A DNA stretch of 64,000 nucleotides from Patiriisocius_A hiemis (GCF_031846325.1 NZ_JAVRHZ010000001.1:833898-897897); one strand, 5' to 3'; shown: positions 26,909 through 35,847, counted from the stretch's first letter. Notes: generated by a model from the letters alone, not told the origin. Numbers and translations are program-made.

Positions 26909-28336
26909 ATGAGTAAAACTGCCGAAACGGTATGGAATAATTGTCTGTCTTTTATTGAAGATAATATCACTTCGCAGGCCTACAAAACTTGGTTTGAACC
27001 CATTAAAGCAGTAAAGCTTTCAGAAAACGCGTTAAGCATACAAGTCCCTAGTAAATTTTTCTATGAATGGTTGGAGGAGCACTATGTAAAACTGCTTAAA
27101 GTCGCACTTACTAAAGAGCTTGGGCAAACAGCAAAACTGGTGTACATTATAAAGATGGAAAACACCTATGGAAACAAGCAACCCTTTACTGAAAAAATAC
27201 CGAGTTCAAACAGATCGCAAGTAAAGTCACAAGAAGTTGATGTCCCAATTAAAAACAAAAGTCCAGAATTAAAAAACCCTTTTGTAATCCCAGGGATTCG
27301 AAATGTAAAGATAGAGTCACAGCTTAACCCTAGCTATAATTTTGAAAATTTCTTAGAAGGAGAATCAAACAGGTTAGCACGTTCTGCAGGAATGGCAGTC
27401 GCAAATAAGCCAGGAGGTACTTCTTTTAACCCATTACTTATTTTTGGTGGTGTAGGTCTTGGAAAAACACATTTAGCACATGCTATAGGTGTTGAAATTA
27501 AAGATAAATATCCAGAAAAAACGGTTTTATATATTTCTGCTGAAAAATTTACGCAACAATATATAGAGTCTGTTAAGAAAAATAACAGAAACGACTTTAT
27601 ACACTTCTATCAAATTATAGACGTGTTGATTGTCGATGACATACAGCTTCTTTCCGGAAAAGCAGGAACACAAGATGTTTTCTTCCATATATTTAATCAC
27701 TTGCATCAAAATGGAAAGCAAGTAATTCTTACAAGTGATAAAGCACCAGTAGATATGATAGATATAGAACAACGTCTATTATCACGTTTTAAATGGGGCT
27801 TATCTGCAGAGTTAAATCATCCAGATTACGATACACGTGTTGCAATAATAAAAAACAAGCTGTATAGAGATGGTGTAGAAATGCCAGAAGATATTGTTGA
27901 GTTTTTAGCAAACAATATAAAAACCAACATTAGAGAGCTAGAAGGTGCTATTATTTCATTAATTGCGCACTCTTCTTTCAATAAAAAAGATATTACCATA
28001 GATCTTGCAAAAAAGATTGTTGACAACTACGTTAAGCACACTAAGCGAGAAGTATCTATAGATTACATACAAAAAGTAGTAAGTGAATACTTCCAGATGG
28101 ACGTAGAGACCCTGCAGTCTAAGACTAGAAAAAGACATATTGTACAAGCAAGGCAGTTGGCAATGTTTTTTGCCAAAAAGTTCACTAAGGCATCTTTGGC
28201 TTCTATTGGTTCACAAATAGGACAACGTGATCATGCTACGGTATTACATGCTTGTAAAACAGTAGATAATTTATCAAGTACCGACAAGCAATTTAGAAAG
28301 TATGTTGAAGACCTCAATAAAAAATTAACATTATAA
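26909..28336 (+). CDS. dnaA: Chromosomal replication initiator DnaA
   Basis: A 475-residue AAA+ protein. Domain I (about 1-85), a linker, the ATPase domain with Walker A GGVGLGKTH, Walker B VLIVDDIQ, sensor 2 region NIRELEGA, and the C-terminal DNA-binding domain with the DnaA signature IGQRDHATVLHACKT are all intact. It initiates replication at oriC. The 207 bases upstream show no obvious cluster of TTATCCACA boxes, so the origin is probably elsewhere. An imperfect CATATTTG lies in the upstream gap. A strong terminator follows. Confidence 0.97.
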   Translation: MSKTAETVWNNCLSFIEDNITSQAYKTWFEPIKAVKLSENALSIQVPSKFFYEWLEEHYVKLLKVALTKELGQTAKLVYIIKMENTYGNKQPFTEKIPSSNRSQVKSQEVDVPIKNKSPELKNPFVIPGIRNVKIESQLNPSYNFENFLEGESNRLARSAGMAVANKPGGTSFNPLLIFGGVGLGKTHLAHAIGVEIKDKYPEKTVLYISAEKFTQQYIESVKKNNRNDFIHFYQIIDVLIVDDIQLLSGKAGTQDVFFHIFNHLHQNGKQVILTSDKAPVDMIDIEQRLLSRFKWGLSAELNHPDYDTRVAIIKNKLYRDGVEMPEDIVEFLANNIKTNIRELEGAIISLIAHSSFNKKDITIDLAKKIVDNYVKHTKREVSIDYIQKVVSEYFQMDVETLQSKTRKRHIVQARQLAMFFAKKFTKASLASIGSQIGQRDHATVLHACKTVDNLSSTDKQFRKYVEDLNKKLTL

Positions 28337-28342
28337 CTATTT

Positions 28343-28363
28343 AATCCCGCCTTGAGCGGGATT
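28343..28363 (+). terminator. Rho-independent terminator after dnaA
   Basis: AATCCCGC (28343-28350) / GCGGGATT (28356-28363) with loop CTTGA, followed by a T run. It lies seven bases after the dnaA stop and 11 bases before the next start codon. Confidence 0.93.
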
Positions 28364-28373
28364 TTTTATACCT

Positions 28374-28826
28374 ATGAAAACAAAAGTATTAATGGTTTGC
28401 CTTGGCAATATTTGCCGTTCTCCCTTGGCAGAAGGAATTTTAAAATCTAAAGTTGATTTAAAAAAAATAGATGTTTCATCGGCTGGAACTGGAGGGTGGC
28501 ATGTTGGAGATTTACCAGACCCTAGAAGTATTGCAATAGCCAAAAAAAATGGAATTGATATTACAGATCAACGTGGAAAACAATTTTCTACATATGATTT
28601 TGAAATTTATGATTACATTTTTGTAATGGATAACTCTAACTACAACGATGTCATCAAGCTTGCCACCTCTGAAGATGAAAAACAAAAAGTACAACTCATA
28701 CTGGAAGAAATCTTTCCTGGTGAGAAAGTAGATGTGCCAGACCCATACTACGGAGGAGATCAAGGCTTCGAAAATGTTTACAAAATGCTAGACGAGGCTT
28801 GTGAAAAAATTGCAAAGCGCCTCTAA
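28374..28826 (+). CDS. Low-molecular-weight protein-tyrosine phosphatase
   Basis: A 150-residue phosphatase. The catalytic P-loop C(X)5R is C9-LGNIC-R15 followed by SP, and the general-acid aspartate lies in DVPDPYYGG near residue 122. Family members remove phosphate from phosphotyrosine; some control exopolysaccharide kinases, but no kinase gene is nearby here. It begins just after the dnaA terminator, and 44 bases separate it from the sugar dehydrogenase gene. Confidence 0.94.
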   Translation: MKTKVLMVCLGNICRSPLAEGILKSKVDLKKIDVSSAGTGGWHVGDLPDPRSIAIAKKNGIDITDQRGKQFSTYDFEIYDYIFVMDNSNYNDVIKLATSEDEKQKVQLILEEIFPGEKVDVPDPYYGGDQGFENVYKMLDEACEKIAKRL

Positions 28827-28870
28827 CCAGAAAAATAGCTAGTTTTTTGTTACATTAGTAAAAAAAAGCC

Positions 28871-30253
28871 ATGAAAAGAGTTATTACAACGCTATTACTT
28901 ATTTTTTCGGTAAGTGTAGCTACAAGTCAATTTATAGAATTAGACCTTATTCAAGATGGATTTAACAATCCTGTAAATCTACAAAATGCAGGAGACGAAC
29001 GCCTTTTTGTTGTTGAACAAGGAGGTCGTATTAAAATAATGCAACCCAATGGAGGTGTTAATCCAGATTTATTCTTAGATATTTCTACACAAATTTCTAG
29101 TGGTGGAGAACGCGGACTTTTAGGACTTGCTTTTCATCCTGACTATTCTAATAATGGGTTCTTCTATGTGTATTACACAAAACCAAATGGAGATTCTCAA
29201 ATTTCAAGATTTTCAGTAGATCCAAATAATCCAGATCTTGCAGACCCTAACTCCGAACTACCATTCTTAGATTTTGATCAACCATTCTCAAATCATAATG
29301 GAGGTTGCCTTGCTTTTGGTCCAGATGGCTTCTTGTATATTTCTTCTGGAGATGGTGGTAGTGGTGGAGACCCTGGAAATAGAGCACAAAACACATCGCT
29401 CTTACTTGGAAAGTTATTACGAATAGATGTAGACAACCCTTCTGGAACTAACAATTATAGTATACCATCTGACAACCCTTTTGCCGGTAGTAGTAGTGAT
29501 GCACAAGAAATCTGGGCTTACGGGCTACGTAATCCTTGGAAATTTTCATTTGATAGTGCCAATGGAGATATCTGGATTGGAGATGTAGGGCAGGGTGAAG
29601 TTGAAGAAATTGATAGAGCAGCTATTACCGATGCAGGATTAAATTATGGCTGGAGATGTTATGAAGGATCACAACCATTTAATACGACTGGTTGTCCAAC
29701 AGTAGCTGACTTAACATTTCCAATTGCAGAATACTCTTCTGCTAGTAACACAGCTAATTGTTCAATAACTGGAGGGAATGTATATAGAGGAACAGAATAT
29801 CCGGATTTTGTAGGGTTATACTTTTTCTCAGATGTATGTAGCGGCCTTATAGGTACAGTAGATCAAAATGGAAACTTAATAGAGCATGGAACCTTTGGAG
29901 GGTCATGGGTTTCCTTTGGAGAAGATGTTAATAATGAATTATATATTGTAAGTATTACTGGCGGTATTTCAAGAGTAAGACAACCTGAAGAACTTGGAGT
30001 GGAAGAAAATGATTTAGAAGCTTTTGAAATGTTTCCTAATCCAGCTTCAGAAAGTGTAACACTAAAACTTCAAAACAACAAAATAGACACCATTACTATT
30101 GTTGATATTAAGGGAAGCTTGGTTTTTTCTGAAAGTAACCTTAACCTATCTCAAAAAAAAATTAGTACAAATAAACTAAATGCCGGTTTCTACTTAGTTA
30201 ATGTAAAAACAGTTACAGGACATAACATTGTAAAAAAACTTGTGGTAAAATAA
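28871..30253 (+). CDS. PQQ-type glucose/sorbosone dehydrogenase-like protein with T9SS sorting domain
   Basis: A 460-residue secreted protein. A signal peptide (about 1-19, ending TSQ) is followed by a six-bladed glucose/sorbosone dehydrogenase propeller: NPVNLQNAGDERLFVVEQGGRI, ERGLLGLAFHPDY, NHNGGCLAFGPDG, SSGDGGSGGDPGNRAQN, and YGLRNPWKFSFD. Residues about 385-460 are a type A T9SS C-terminal domain (MFPNPAS...IVKKLVVK), so it is exported by the type IX system and attached to or released from the surface. Family members oxidise sugars; substrate unknown. The next gene starts one base later. Confidence 0.88.
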   Translation: MKRVITTLLLIFSVSVATSQFIELDLIQDGFNNPVNLQNAGDERLFVVEQGGRIKIMQPNGGVNPDLFLDISTQISSGGERGLLGLAFHPDYSNNGFFYVYYTKPNGDSQISRFSVDPNNPDLADPNSELPFLDFDQPFSNHNGGCLAFGPDGFLYISSGDGGSGGDPGNRAQNTSLLLGKLLRIDVDNPSGTNNYSIPSDNPFAGSSSDAQEIWAYGLRNPWKFSFDSANGDIWIGDVGQGEVEEIDRAAITDAGLNYGWRCYEGSQPFNTTGCPTVADLTFPIAEYSSASNTANCSITGGNVYRGTEYPDFVGLYFFSDVCSGLIGTVDQNGNLIEHGTFGGSWVSFGEDVNNELYIVSITGGISRVRQPEELGVEENDLEAFEMFPNPASESVTLKLQNNKIDTITIVDIKGSLVFSESNLNLSQKKISTNKLNAGFYLVNVKTVTGHNIVKKLVVK

Positions 30254-30254
30254 T

Positions 30255-30968
30255 ATGGAAGAATCTAGAGGAAATTTATATTTAATCCCCTGTACATTAG
30301 GAGACACCTCTCCTCTAGAAGTATTACCATTATTAGTTAAAAAAGCAATTGAGCATATTAACCATTATGTTGTTGAACATGAAAAAACAGCAAGGCGCTT
30401 TATTAAAAATGTAGATCCAAAAAAATCACAACCAGATTTAGAGTTTCAGCTTATTAATAAGTTTACCAATGAGTTAGAGATTCCGCAAATGCTAACTCCC
30501 TGTTTTGAAGGGAAAGATGTTGGAGTTATAAGTGATGCTGGATGCCCAGGTATTGCAGACCCCGGTGCAATGCTCGTTGCTGAAGCACACAGAAACAACA
30601 TAAAAGTAGTCCCTCTCGTAGGCCCCTCATCTATACTCTTAGCTATGATGGCAAGTGGGTTTAATGGTCAAAACTTTGCATTTAATGGATATCTCCCGAT
30701 TGATAAGCGTGAGCGAAAAACTGAAATAAAAAAGTTAGAAAAGCTTTCACTAGATAAAGACCAATCTCAACTTTTTATTGAAACGCCTTACAGAAACAAC
30801 CAAATGTTAGAAAGTTTAATGGCAAGCTTACATGATGACACCCAAGTATGTGTTGCTTGTGATATTACCTTACCTACAGAATATATAAAAACACTACCCG
30901 TTAAACTTTGGAAAAAAACAAAAGTGGATCTCAATAAGAGACCCACTTTATTTATAATACAGAGATAA
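30255..30968 (+). CDS. SAM-dependent methyltransferase, RsmI/tetrapyrrole-methylase family
   Basis: A 237-residue protein of the tetrapyrrole methylase fold shared by RsmI (16S rRNA C1402 ribose methylation). It has NLYLIPCTLGD at the start, VGVISDAGCPGIADPGAMLV, VPLVGPSSILLAMMASGFNG and FIETPYRNNQ. It lacks the canonical RsmI N-terminal text and is a paralogous form common in Bacteroidota. It starts one base after the sugar dehydrogenase stop, so they share a transcript. Near its 3' end the coding sequence forms a terminator hairpin for the opposite gene. Confidence 0.85.
   Translation: MEESRGNLYLIPCTLGDTSPLEVLPLLVKKAIEHINHYVVEHEKTARRFIKNVDPKKSQPDLEFQLINKFTNELEIPQMLTPCFEGKDVGVISDAGCPGIADPGAMLVAEAHRNNIKVVPLVGPSSILLAMMASGFNGQNFAFNGYLPIDKRERKTEIKKLEKLSLDKDQSQLFIETPYRNNQMLESLMASLHDDTQVCVACDITLPTEYIKTLPVKLWKKTKVDLNKRPTLFIIQR
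30921..30949 (-). terminator. Terminator hairpin inside the 3' end of the methyltransferase gene
   Basis: AAAGTGG-A-TCTC / GAGA-C-CCACTTT (30921-30932, 30938-30949) pair with one A.C mismatch and a five-base loop. On the minus strand a T-rich run (TTTTGTTTTTTT) follows, so it should stop the convergent lysozyme-like gene. On the plus strand TTTATTTATAATA follows, so it may act both ways. Confidence 0.7.
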
Positions 30969-30976
30969 TATTTTAT

Positions 30977-31627
30977 TTATAAAAGCACTTTTGCTTTTCT
31001 ATTTGGTATTATGTGTGATGTATCGTAACCAGAAAACTTACGCAAATAATGTTTTATAGAAGTACCAAAGGCATCGCTAAAAGCAATTGCTCCACCACTC
31101 CTTAAATATTTCTTTACATTTCCAGCACCTGCAAGATGTGCAGCAGCTAAAATCCCTGATTCAGTAATTTTTACACCGCCAATATTTCTACCAACATACC
31201 TTTTAATATCTTTTCTTAGTATCCACTTATTACGAGAAGTATAGGCACTAAACGCTTTTTCTTGTAATTCTGAATCTGCTAAAAATAGGTCTGGGTTATA
31301 AACCCCAATCATTTGTAGAGTCGTTCTTGCAAATTGATATTTCCCTAAGTAACCAAATGTATTGATTGTTGAATAATTGCCTCTAGATTCTTTAAAACCT
31401 AAAGCCTCTTTAAAACCAACATAAGATTTACCTAAAAATAAGCTGTAAGGAGATATTTCTTCTTTAGATAAAATAATTTCATCTTCATTAGGAACATAAA
31501 AAAACAAATCTGAGTCATCTGCAATTTTATAGTGCGATAAATCTACTTGTTTCTTGTACGTAAAGCCTGTTGCAACTACTATAGTAACAACTAAAACGGC
31601 TACAAATTGTATAATGTTTTGCTTCAT
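30977..31627 (-). CDS. Membrane-anchored lysozyme-like (SLT-type) protein
   Basis: A protein of about 216 residues from ATG 31627: one N-terminal membrane helix (IIQFVAVLVVTIVVATGF), then a domain with lysozyme/transglycosylase-like marks, LGFKESRGNYSTINTFGYLGKYQF, with a candidate catalytic glutamate in KESRG, and GILAAAHLAGAGNVKKYL. This suggests a periplasmic enzyme cutting or binding peptidoglycan; catalysis is unproven. A longer frame to 31675 overlaps the promoter box at 31673-31680, so the shorter start is correct. It lies next to mltG and dapF, both cell-wall genes. Confidence 0.65.
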   Translation of the reverse strand: MKQNIIQFVAVLVVTIVVATGFTYKKQVDLSHYKIADDSDLFFYVPNEDEIILSKEEISPYSLFLGKSYVGFKEALGFKESRGNYSTINTFGYLGKYQFARTTLQMIGVYNPDLFLADSELQEKAFSAYTSRNKWILRKDIKRYVGRNIGGVKITESGILAAAHLAGAGNVKKYLRSGGAIAFSDAFGTSIKHYLRKFSGYDTSHIIPNRKAKVLL

Positions 31628-31672
31628 TTTTTTGAAATTTGGAGGCATTAACAACCCCTCATTTTCAGCGCG

Positions 31673-31680
31673 CAAATATA
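31673..31680 (-). promoter_or_regulatory. -7 promoter box (TATATTTG) of the lysozyme-like gene
   Basis: Exact TAnnTTTG about 45 bases before the ATG at 31627, giving a leader near 40 bases. It excludes the in-frame start codon at 31675. Confidence 0.5.
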
Positions 31681-31786
31681 CAACAAATTATAATAATATG
31701 AAAATCAAATAGTTAAATAATGTTAAAGAAAAACAATAGATAGTATTTATTAACTTATTTTTGTTAACAAACTGTAAAACAAACAG

Positions 31787-32836
31787 TTATCTATTTACTC
31801 CATTTTCATTTACCCAACGAACATATGCCTTTTTATTTTGATTGTGTTGCGAAAGTGTTTTTGCAAACTTGTGATAACCGAAATTTGTTACGTCTGCAAC
31901 AAAATAAAAGTAGTCATGCTTCTCATAATTTAGTACTCCATCGATTGCAGATATATCTGGCATGAAAATAGGCCCTGGAGGAACACCAGTAAATTTATAG
32001 GTATTGTATTTTGAATCTATTTCCAAGTCTCTATACAATACTCTTTTAATTACTTGATTAAAATCATTTTCAGCTAGTTTCTTGGCATAGATTACAGTAG
32101 GGTCTGCTTGTAATGGCATTCCCTTATTAATTCTATTAATATAAACGCCCGCAACTCGAGGTCGTTCTTCTACTTTAGCCGTTTCTTTTTGAACAATGGA
32201 TGCTAATGCCATTACTTGGTCTCTTGATAAGCCTACTGCATTGGCTTTATTGTTTCGGTCTATGTTCCAAAAACGATTGTACTCAGTTAACATTTTATCT
32301 CGAAAAGCTTCTGGTGAAGTATTCCAATATACCTCATAACTATTAGGGATGTACATCCCGAGTGCTGTTTGTGGCGTAAACCCTGATTTTTTCAAAAAAA
32401 CAGAGTCTCTCATAGCTTGTAAAAATGACAAACTATCTGCATCTAGCTGTTTAGACAAGTGTCCAGCCAAATTCTCAAGGCGTTCTTGGTTATTGTATTT
32501 TACAAGTACAGGAATATTTTTACTACGAATGGTATTAACAATATCGTTATTATTCATTCCTTTTTTTATAATAAAGTGCCCTGGTTTTATATTGTTGTGA
32601 TATTCTTTTTTTCTAGCAACAGTTTCAAATGCAGAAATATCTTCTAATAAAGGTGCTAAATCTTGCAAAACTTCACTAAAGTTGGCATTTGTCGATATAT
32701 ATACATGTGCCTCTTCATTATTAAAAGCAGTATTAGGGCTAAATATAGTTTGGTAGATAAACCAAGAAAATACTGCCATAGCCACTACTCCAAGTAATAA
32801 AATAGTAACTAATATTTTTTTAATGTACGAACTCAT
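31787..32836 (-). CDS. mltG: Endolytic transglycosylase MltG
   Basis: A 349-residue inner-membrane enzyme that cleaves nascent glycan strands and so limits peptidoglycan chain length. One N-terminal transmembrane segment (about 8-27) is followed by the YceG/MltG domain: LGMYIPNSYEVYW, the catalytic glutamate in ASIVQKETAKVEERPRVAGVYINR, MPLQADPTVIYA and NTYKFTGVPPGPI. It is the last gene of the leftward dapF-GNAT-mltG run, 18 bases after the GNAT stop. Confidence 0.95.
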   Translation of the reverse strand: MSSYIKKILVTILLLGVVAMAVFSWFIYQTIFSPNTAFNNEEAHVYISTNANFSEVLQDLAPLLEDISAFETVARKKEYHNNIKPGHFIIKKGMNNNDIVNTIRSKNIPVLVKYNNQERLENLAGHLSKQLDADSLSFLQAMRDSVFLKKSGFTPQTALGMYIPNSYEVYWNTSPEAFRDKMLTEYNRFWNIDRNNKANAVGLSRDQVMALASIVQKETAKVEERPRVAGVYINRINKGMPLQADPTVIYAKKLAENDFNQVIKRVLYRDLEIDSKYNTYKFTGVPPGPIFMPDISAIDGVLNYEKHDYFYFVADVTNFGYHKFAKTLSQHNQNKKAYVRWVNENGVNR

Positions 32837-32854
32837 AATATGGTTAACTAAGTT

Positions 32855-33376
32855 TTATTCTGAAATTAATTGATACAAGAATACATCTTTATATTCACCC
32901 TTGGTTGCTAACCAATCTTTTTTAACGCCATACTTTTTAAAGCCTAACTTTTCAAATAAGCCAATGCTTGCAATATTACTATCTGTGATTGTAGCATGCA
33001 CTTGATGTACTAATAATTGATTAAATACATAATCAATTACTAAAGATAGCGATTCAGCAGCATACCCTTTTTGTTTATTTTCTTCTGAAGCTATAATAAT
33101 TCCTACTCCTACTCGCCTATTTTTAGGATCAAAGTCAAACAAATCAATAAACCCAATTGTTTCTGAAGTAATAATAGAAACAATAACTAAACGTAATTGT
33201 TTTACTTCATAAATGTCTTTATGAGAGTTTGCTAGGTAATCTTTTAATACAAACTTAGAATAGGGAGTTAAAGTAGAGCTAACTTCCCAAATAGTTGAGT
33301 CGTTTTCTAATTTATAAAGAAAAGACAAGTCTTCAGGCTCTAAGGCTCGTAGTAATATGTTTTCAGTTTGTAACAT
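32855..33376 (-). CDS. GNAT family N-acetyltransferase (RimJ/RimL-like)
   Basis: A 173-residue acetyltransferase of the RimJ/RimL branch: ILLRALEPEDLSFLYKLEND at the start, IGFIDLFDFDPKNRRVGVGIIIASEENKQKGYAAESL around the acetyl-CoA loop, and VHATITDSNIASIGLFEKLGFKK near the end. The substrate is unknown. Its ATG overlaps the dapF stop by one base. The linkage with dapF and mltG hints at a cell-wall context but is not proof. Confidence 0.87.
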   Translation of the reverse strand: MLQTENILLRALEPEDLSFLYKLENDSTIWEVSSTLTPYSKFVLKDYLANSHKDIYEVKQLRLVIVSIITSETIGFIDLFDFDPKNRRVGVGIIIASEENKQKGYAAESLSLVIDYVFNQLLVHQVHATITDSNIASIGLFEKLGFKKYGVKKDWLATKGEYKDVFLYQLISE

Positions 33377-34152
33377 TATATATTTAGTACTCCTTCAAAA
33401 ACTTGAGTTGCAAGACCAATAAGGTAAATATTAGAATATCCCGCTTCAGATTTTGTAAAGGACACTTTTAAAACTCCTCCAGGCGTATTTAATTGTATTT
33501 GACTACTATTTGCTAATCCCTTTTTATAAACTGCTAATGCTACTGCAGTTACTCCGGTCCCACATGAAAGAGTTTCATCTTCTACTCCTCGTTCATAGGT
33601 TCTAACTGAAAAAATGTCATTTCCTAAAGGAGTAACAAAGTTTACATTAGCTCCTTCCCTACCATATACCTCATTTCTAATTTTTCTTCCTTCGCCAAAA
33701 ACATCATATTGGGTAACATTTTCAACTAATTGGACATGATGTGGAGATCCTGTATCGAGAAATACATACGAATCATTTTCTGTAATTGTTGAAACGTCAT
33801 TCATTTTTAAAGATACCGTTGCATTTTCTATTGTAGCCTCATGAACTCCATCTATAGCTTCAAAAGTGGTACTCTTATTAATAATGCCAAGGTAATTAGC
33901 AAAATGCACAATACATCTACCTCCATTACCACACATACTACTTAAGTTACCATCTGCATTGTAGTAAACCATAGTAAAATCAAAGTTATCATTATTCTCT
34001 AATAAGATAAACCCATCTGCCCCTATGCCAAATTTTCGGTTACAGAGTTGTTCTACTAGTTTGGTATCGTTTTTGGGGAATTTTAATTGACGATTATCGA
34101 CTAATACAAAGTCATTACCCGTTCCTTGATATTTATAAAAAGATAATTTCAC
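33376..34152 (-). CDS. dapF: Diaminopimelate epimerase
   Basis: A 258-residue enzyme that converts LL- to meso-diaminopimelate, the lysine precursor and peptidoglycan cross-linking residue. The two catalytic cysteines lie in SMCGNGGRC and LSCGTGVTAV, and the N-terminus is the conserved FYKYQGTGNDFVLVDN. A frame from ATG 34188 exists, but a TATCTTTG promoter box at 34158-34165 lies inside it. GTG 34152 sits five bases beyond the box and is chosen, giving a leaderless mRNA. First gene of the dapF-GNAT-mltG operon. Confidence 0.95.
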   Translation of the reverse strand: MKLSFYKYQGTGNDFVLVDNRQLKFPKNDTKLVEQLCNRKFGIGADGFILLENNDNFDFTMVYYNADGNLSSMCGNGGRCIVHFANYLGIINKSTTFEAIDGVHEATIENATVSLKMNDVSTITENDSYVFLDTGSPHHVQLVENVTQYDVFGEGRKIRNEVYGREGANVNFVTPLGNDIFSVRTYERGVEDETLSCGTGVTAVALAVYKKGLANSSQIQLNTPGGVLKVSFTKSEAGYSNIYLIGLATQVFEGVLNI

Positions 34153-34157
34153 AACAG

Positions 34158-34165
34158 CAAAGATA
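34158..34165 (-). promoter_or_regulatory. -7 promoter box (TATCTTTG) of the dapF operon
   Basis: Exact TAnnTTTG with five bases to the GTG at 34152. Its position inside the longer frame decides the start codon. Confidence 0.6.
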
Positions 34166-34285
34166 CCAAAAGCCTGTTTGGCTATCAACTAAATAATGCT
34201 GTTAAATGGACGTTAAAGTGTGAAACTTTGTATACTAATTCTCGTCTTAAAAGTGTTAATACTAATGAATTAAAATTTGAAGACC

Positions 34286-35692
34286 ATGAAGCAAAACATC
34301 AAGTTAGTTATTGTAGCACTTATTGCAAGTGCAGTAACATTAGGAGGATACTCGCTGTTATCTAACAAAAACAGCCAAACTGCTTTTATTCCTCAACAAG
34401 AAGAAAACTCATTTATACCTACAAATTATTCAAGTAAAATGGTAGCGGCTAACGCTGGTATTGATTTTACTGAAGCTGCAGATAAAACAGTACATGCCGT
34501 TGTACACGTAAAAAATACAACTATAAGCAAGCAACCTTCTAATATCATGGAGTTTTTCTATGGAGGTGGCACCCCTAGAGCCATGGTAGGAGCAGGAAGT
34601 GGAGTTATCATCTCTCCAGATGGGTACATTATAACAAATAATCATGTTATTGAGAATGCATCAGAATTAGAAGTAGCTCTCAATGACAATAGAATTTTTA
34701 AAGCAGAATTAATAGGAACAGACCCTAAAACAGATATCGCTTTAATAAAAATAGATGCAGATGAAAAATTACCCTTCGTACCTTTTGGAGATTCAAACAA
34801 TATAAAAATTGGAGAATGGGTATTAGCTGTTGGTAATCCATTTAATTTAACCTCAACTGTGACTGCAGGTATAATTAGCGCAAAAGCTAGAGATCTAAAT
34901 GAGTTCGACGGAAATCCACAATCTTTTATTCAAACCGATGCTGCAGTTAATAGAGGAAATAGTGGTGGCGCTTTAGTTAATACAAGAGGAGAGTTAGTAG
35001 GGATTAATACAGCCATTACTAGTGAGACAGGGTCTTACGTAGGATACTCATTTGCAGTACCTTCCAACAATGCCAGAAAGGTAATTGAAGACATCATGGA
35101 GTTTGGAAATGTGCAGCGTGTTATTTTAGGTATTAGAGGAAGTAACCTTAACTCTAAAAATGCCGAAGAAATTGGAATTAATGAAACAGAAGGAGTTTAT
35201 GTTGGAGGAGTTGAAAAAGGAAGTGGCGCAGATAAAAGTGGATTAAAAGAAGGGGATGTTATTAAACGAATAGATGGTTACAAAATTGGTAAATTCTCTG
35301 ATCTTACTGGTTATCTAGGCTCTAAAAGACCTAATGATGTAGTTGAAGTTACTGTTTCTAGAGAAGGAAATACCAAAGTTATACCCGTAACATTATTCAA
35401 GTTAGAAACCTATCAAATTGAAGACTTAGGGCTAGAAGTAAAAAACACAAATAAAGAAGTCCTTAAGCAAAGAGGTGTTGAAAACGGTGTTGAAATCACA
35501 CAAACCATCACCGAAGACATGAGTCGATACAACAGAAGCCTTCGTGGAGCCATTATTACTAAAATAAATGACAGGAAAGTCTCTACTATAGATGATGTAA
35601 AAAGCATCATGAATAATAGAAGCTACAACGACCCTATTAAGGTAACATTTATAGACAGCAATGGAGAACTAAACTCATTCATTTTCAGGTAA
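34286..35692 (+). CDS. Trypsin-like periplasmic serine protease with PDZ domains (HtrA/DegP family)
   Basis: A protease of about 468 residues. A membrane/signal segment (about 5-22) is followed by the trypsin-like domain with the triad His in ITNNHVIE, Asp in DPKTDIALIKI and Ser in NRGNSGGALV, then a PDZ domain (about 290-375) and a second, shorter PDZ-like region at the C-terminus. It degrades misfolded envelope proteins. ATG 34286 is preferred to an upstream TTG. A near-promoter TAAAATTTG ends six bases before it. A strong terminator follows. Confidence 0.93.
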   Translation: MKQNIKLVIVALIASAVTLGGYSLLSNKNSQTAFIPQQEENSFIPTNYSSKMVAANAGIDFTEAADKTVHAVVHVKNTTISKQPSNIMEFFYGGGTPRAMVGAGSGVIISPDGYIITNNHVIENASELEVALNDNRIFKAELIGTDPKTDIALIKIDADEKLPFVPFGDSNNIKIGEWVLAVGNPFNLTSTVTAGIISAKARDLNEFDGNPQSFIQTDAAVNRGNSGGALVNTRGELVGINTAITSETGSYVGYSFAVPSNNARKVIEDIMEFGNVQRVILGIRGSNLNSKNAEEIGINETEGVYVGGVEKGSGADKSGLKEGDVIKRIDGYKIGKFSDLTGYLGSKRPNDVVEVTVSREGNTKVIPVTLFKLETYQIEDLGLEVKNTNKEVLKQRGVENGVEITQTITEDMSRYNRSLRGAIITKINDRKVSTIDDVKSIMNNRSYNDPIKVTFIDSNGELNSFIFR

Positions 35693-35714
35693 TTGATTTT
35701 TCTCTGAACTTGAC

Positions 35715-35748
35715 AACTGCTCTTTCAAAAGTTTTTGAAAGAGCAGTT
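35715..35748 (+). terminator. Rho-independent terminator after the htrA-like gene
   Basis: The 12-base stem AACTGCTCTTTC (35715-35726) / GAAAGAGCAGTT (35737-35748), extendable through the A/T loop, is followed by TTTTT. It lies 22 bases after the stop. Confidence 0.95.
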
Positions 35749-35788
35749 TTTTTACACCAAAAAACAAACGAATACGATTGAAAATAAT

Positions 35789-35796
35789 TACTTTTG
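35789..35796 (+). promoter_or_regulatory. -7 promoter box (TACTTTTG) of the long GAPDH gene
   Basis: Exact TAnnTTTG, 51 bases before the ATG at 35848. An in-frame TTG at 35794 overlaps this box and so cannot be the translation start. Confidence 0.6.
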
Positions 35797-35847
35797 CAAA
35801 AAATTTTAAACCAAGCCTTGCCTAGCAATGCAAAAAACAACACACCT

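Noticed and set aside
34153..34188. ATG at 34188 as the start of dapF
   Set aside because: The promoter box lies inside this extension, and GTG 34152 gives the normal family N-terminus.
35794..35847. TTG at 35794 as the start of the long GAPDH gene
   Set aside because: It overlaps the TACTTTTG promoter box, so the mRNA would begin after it.
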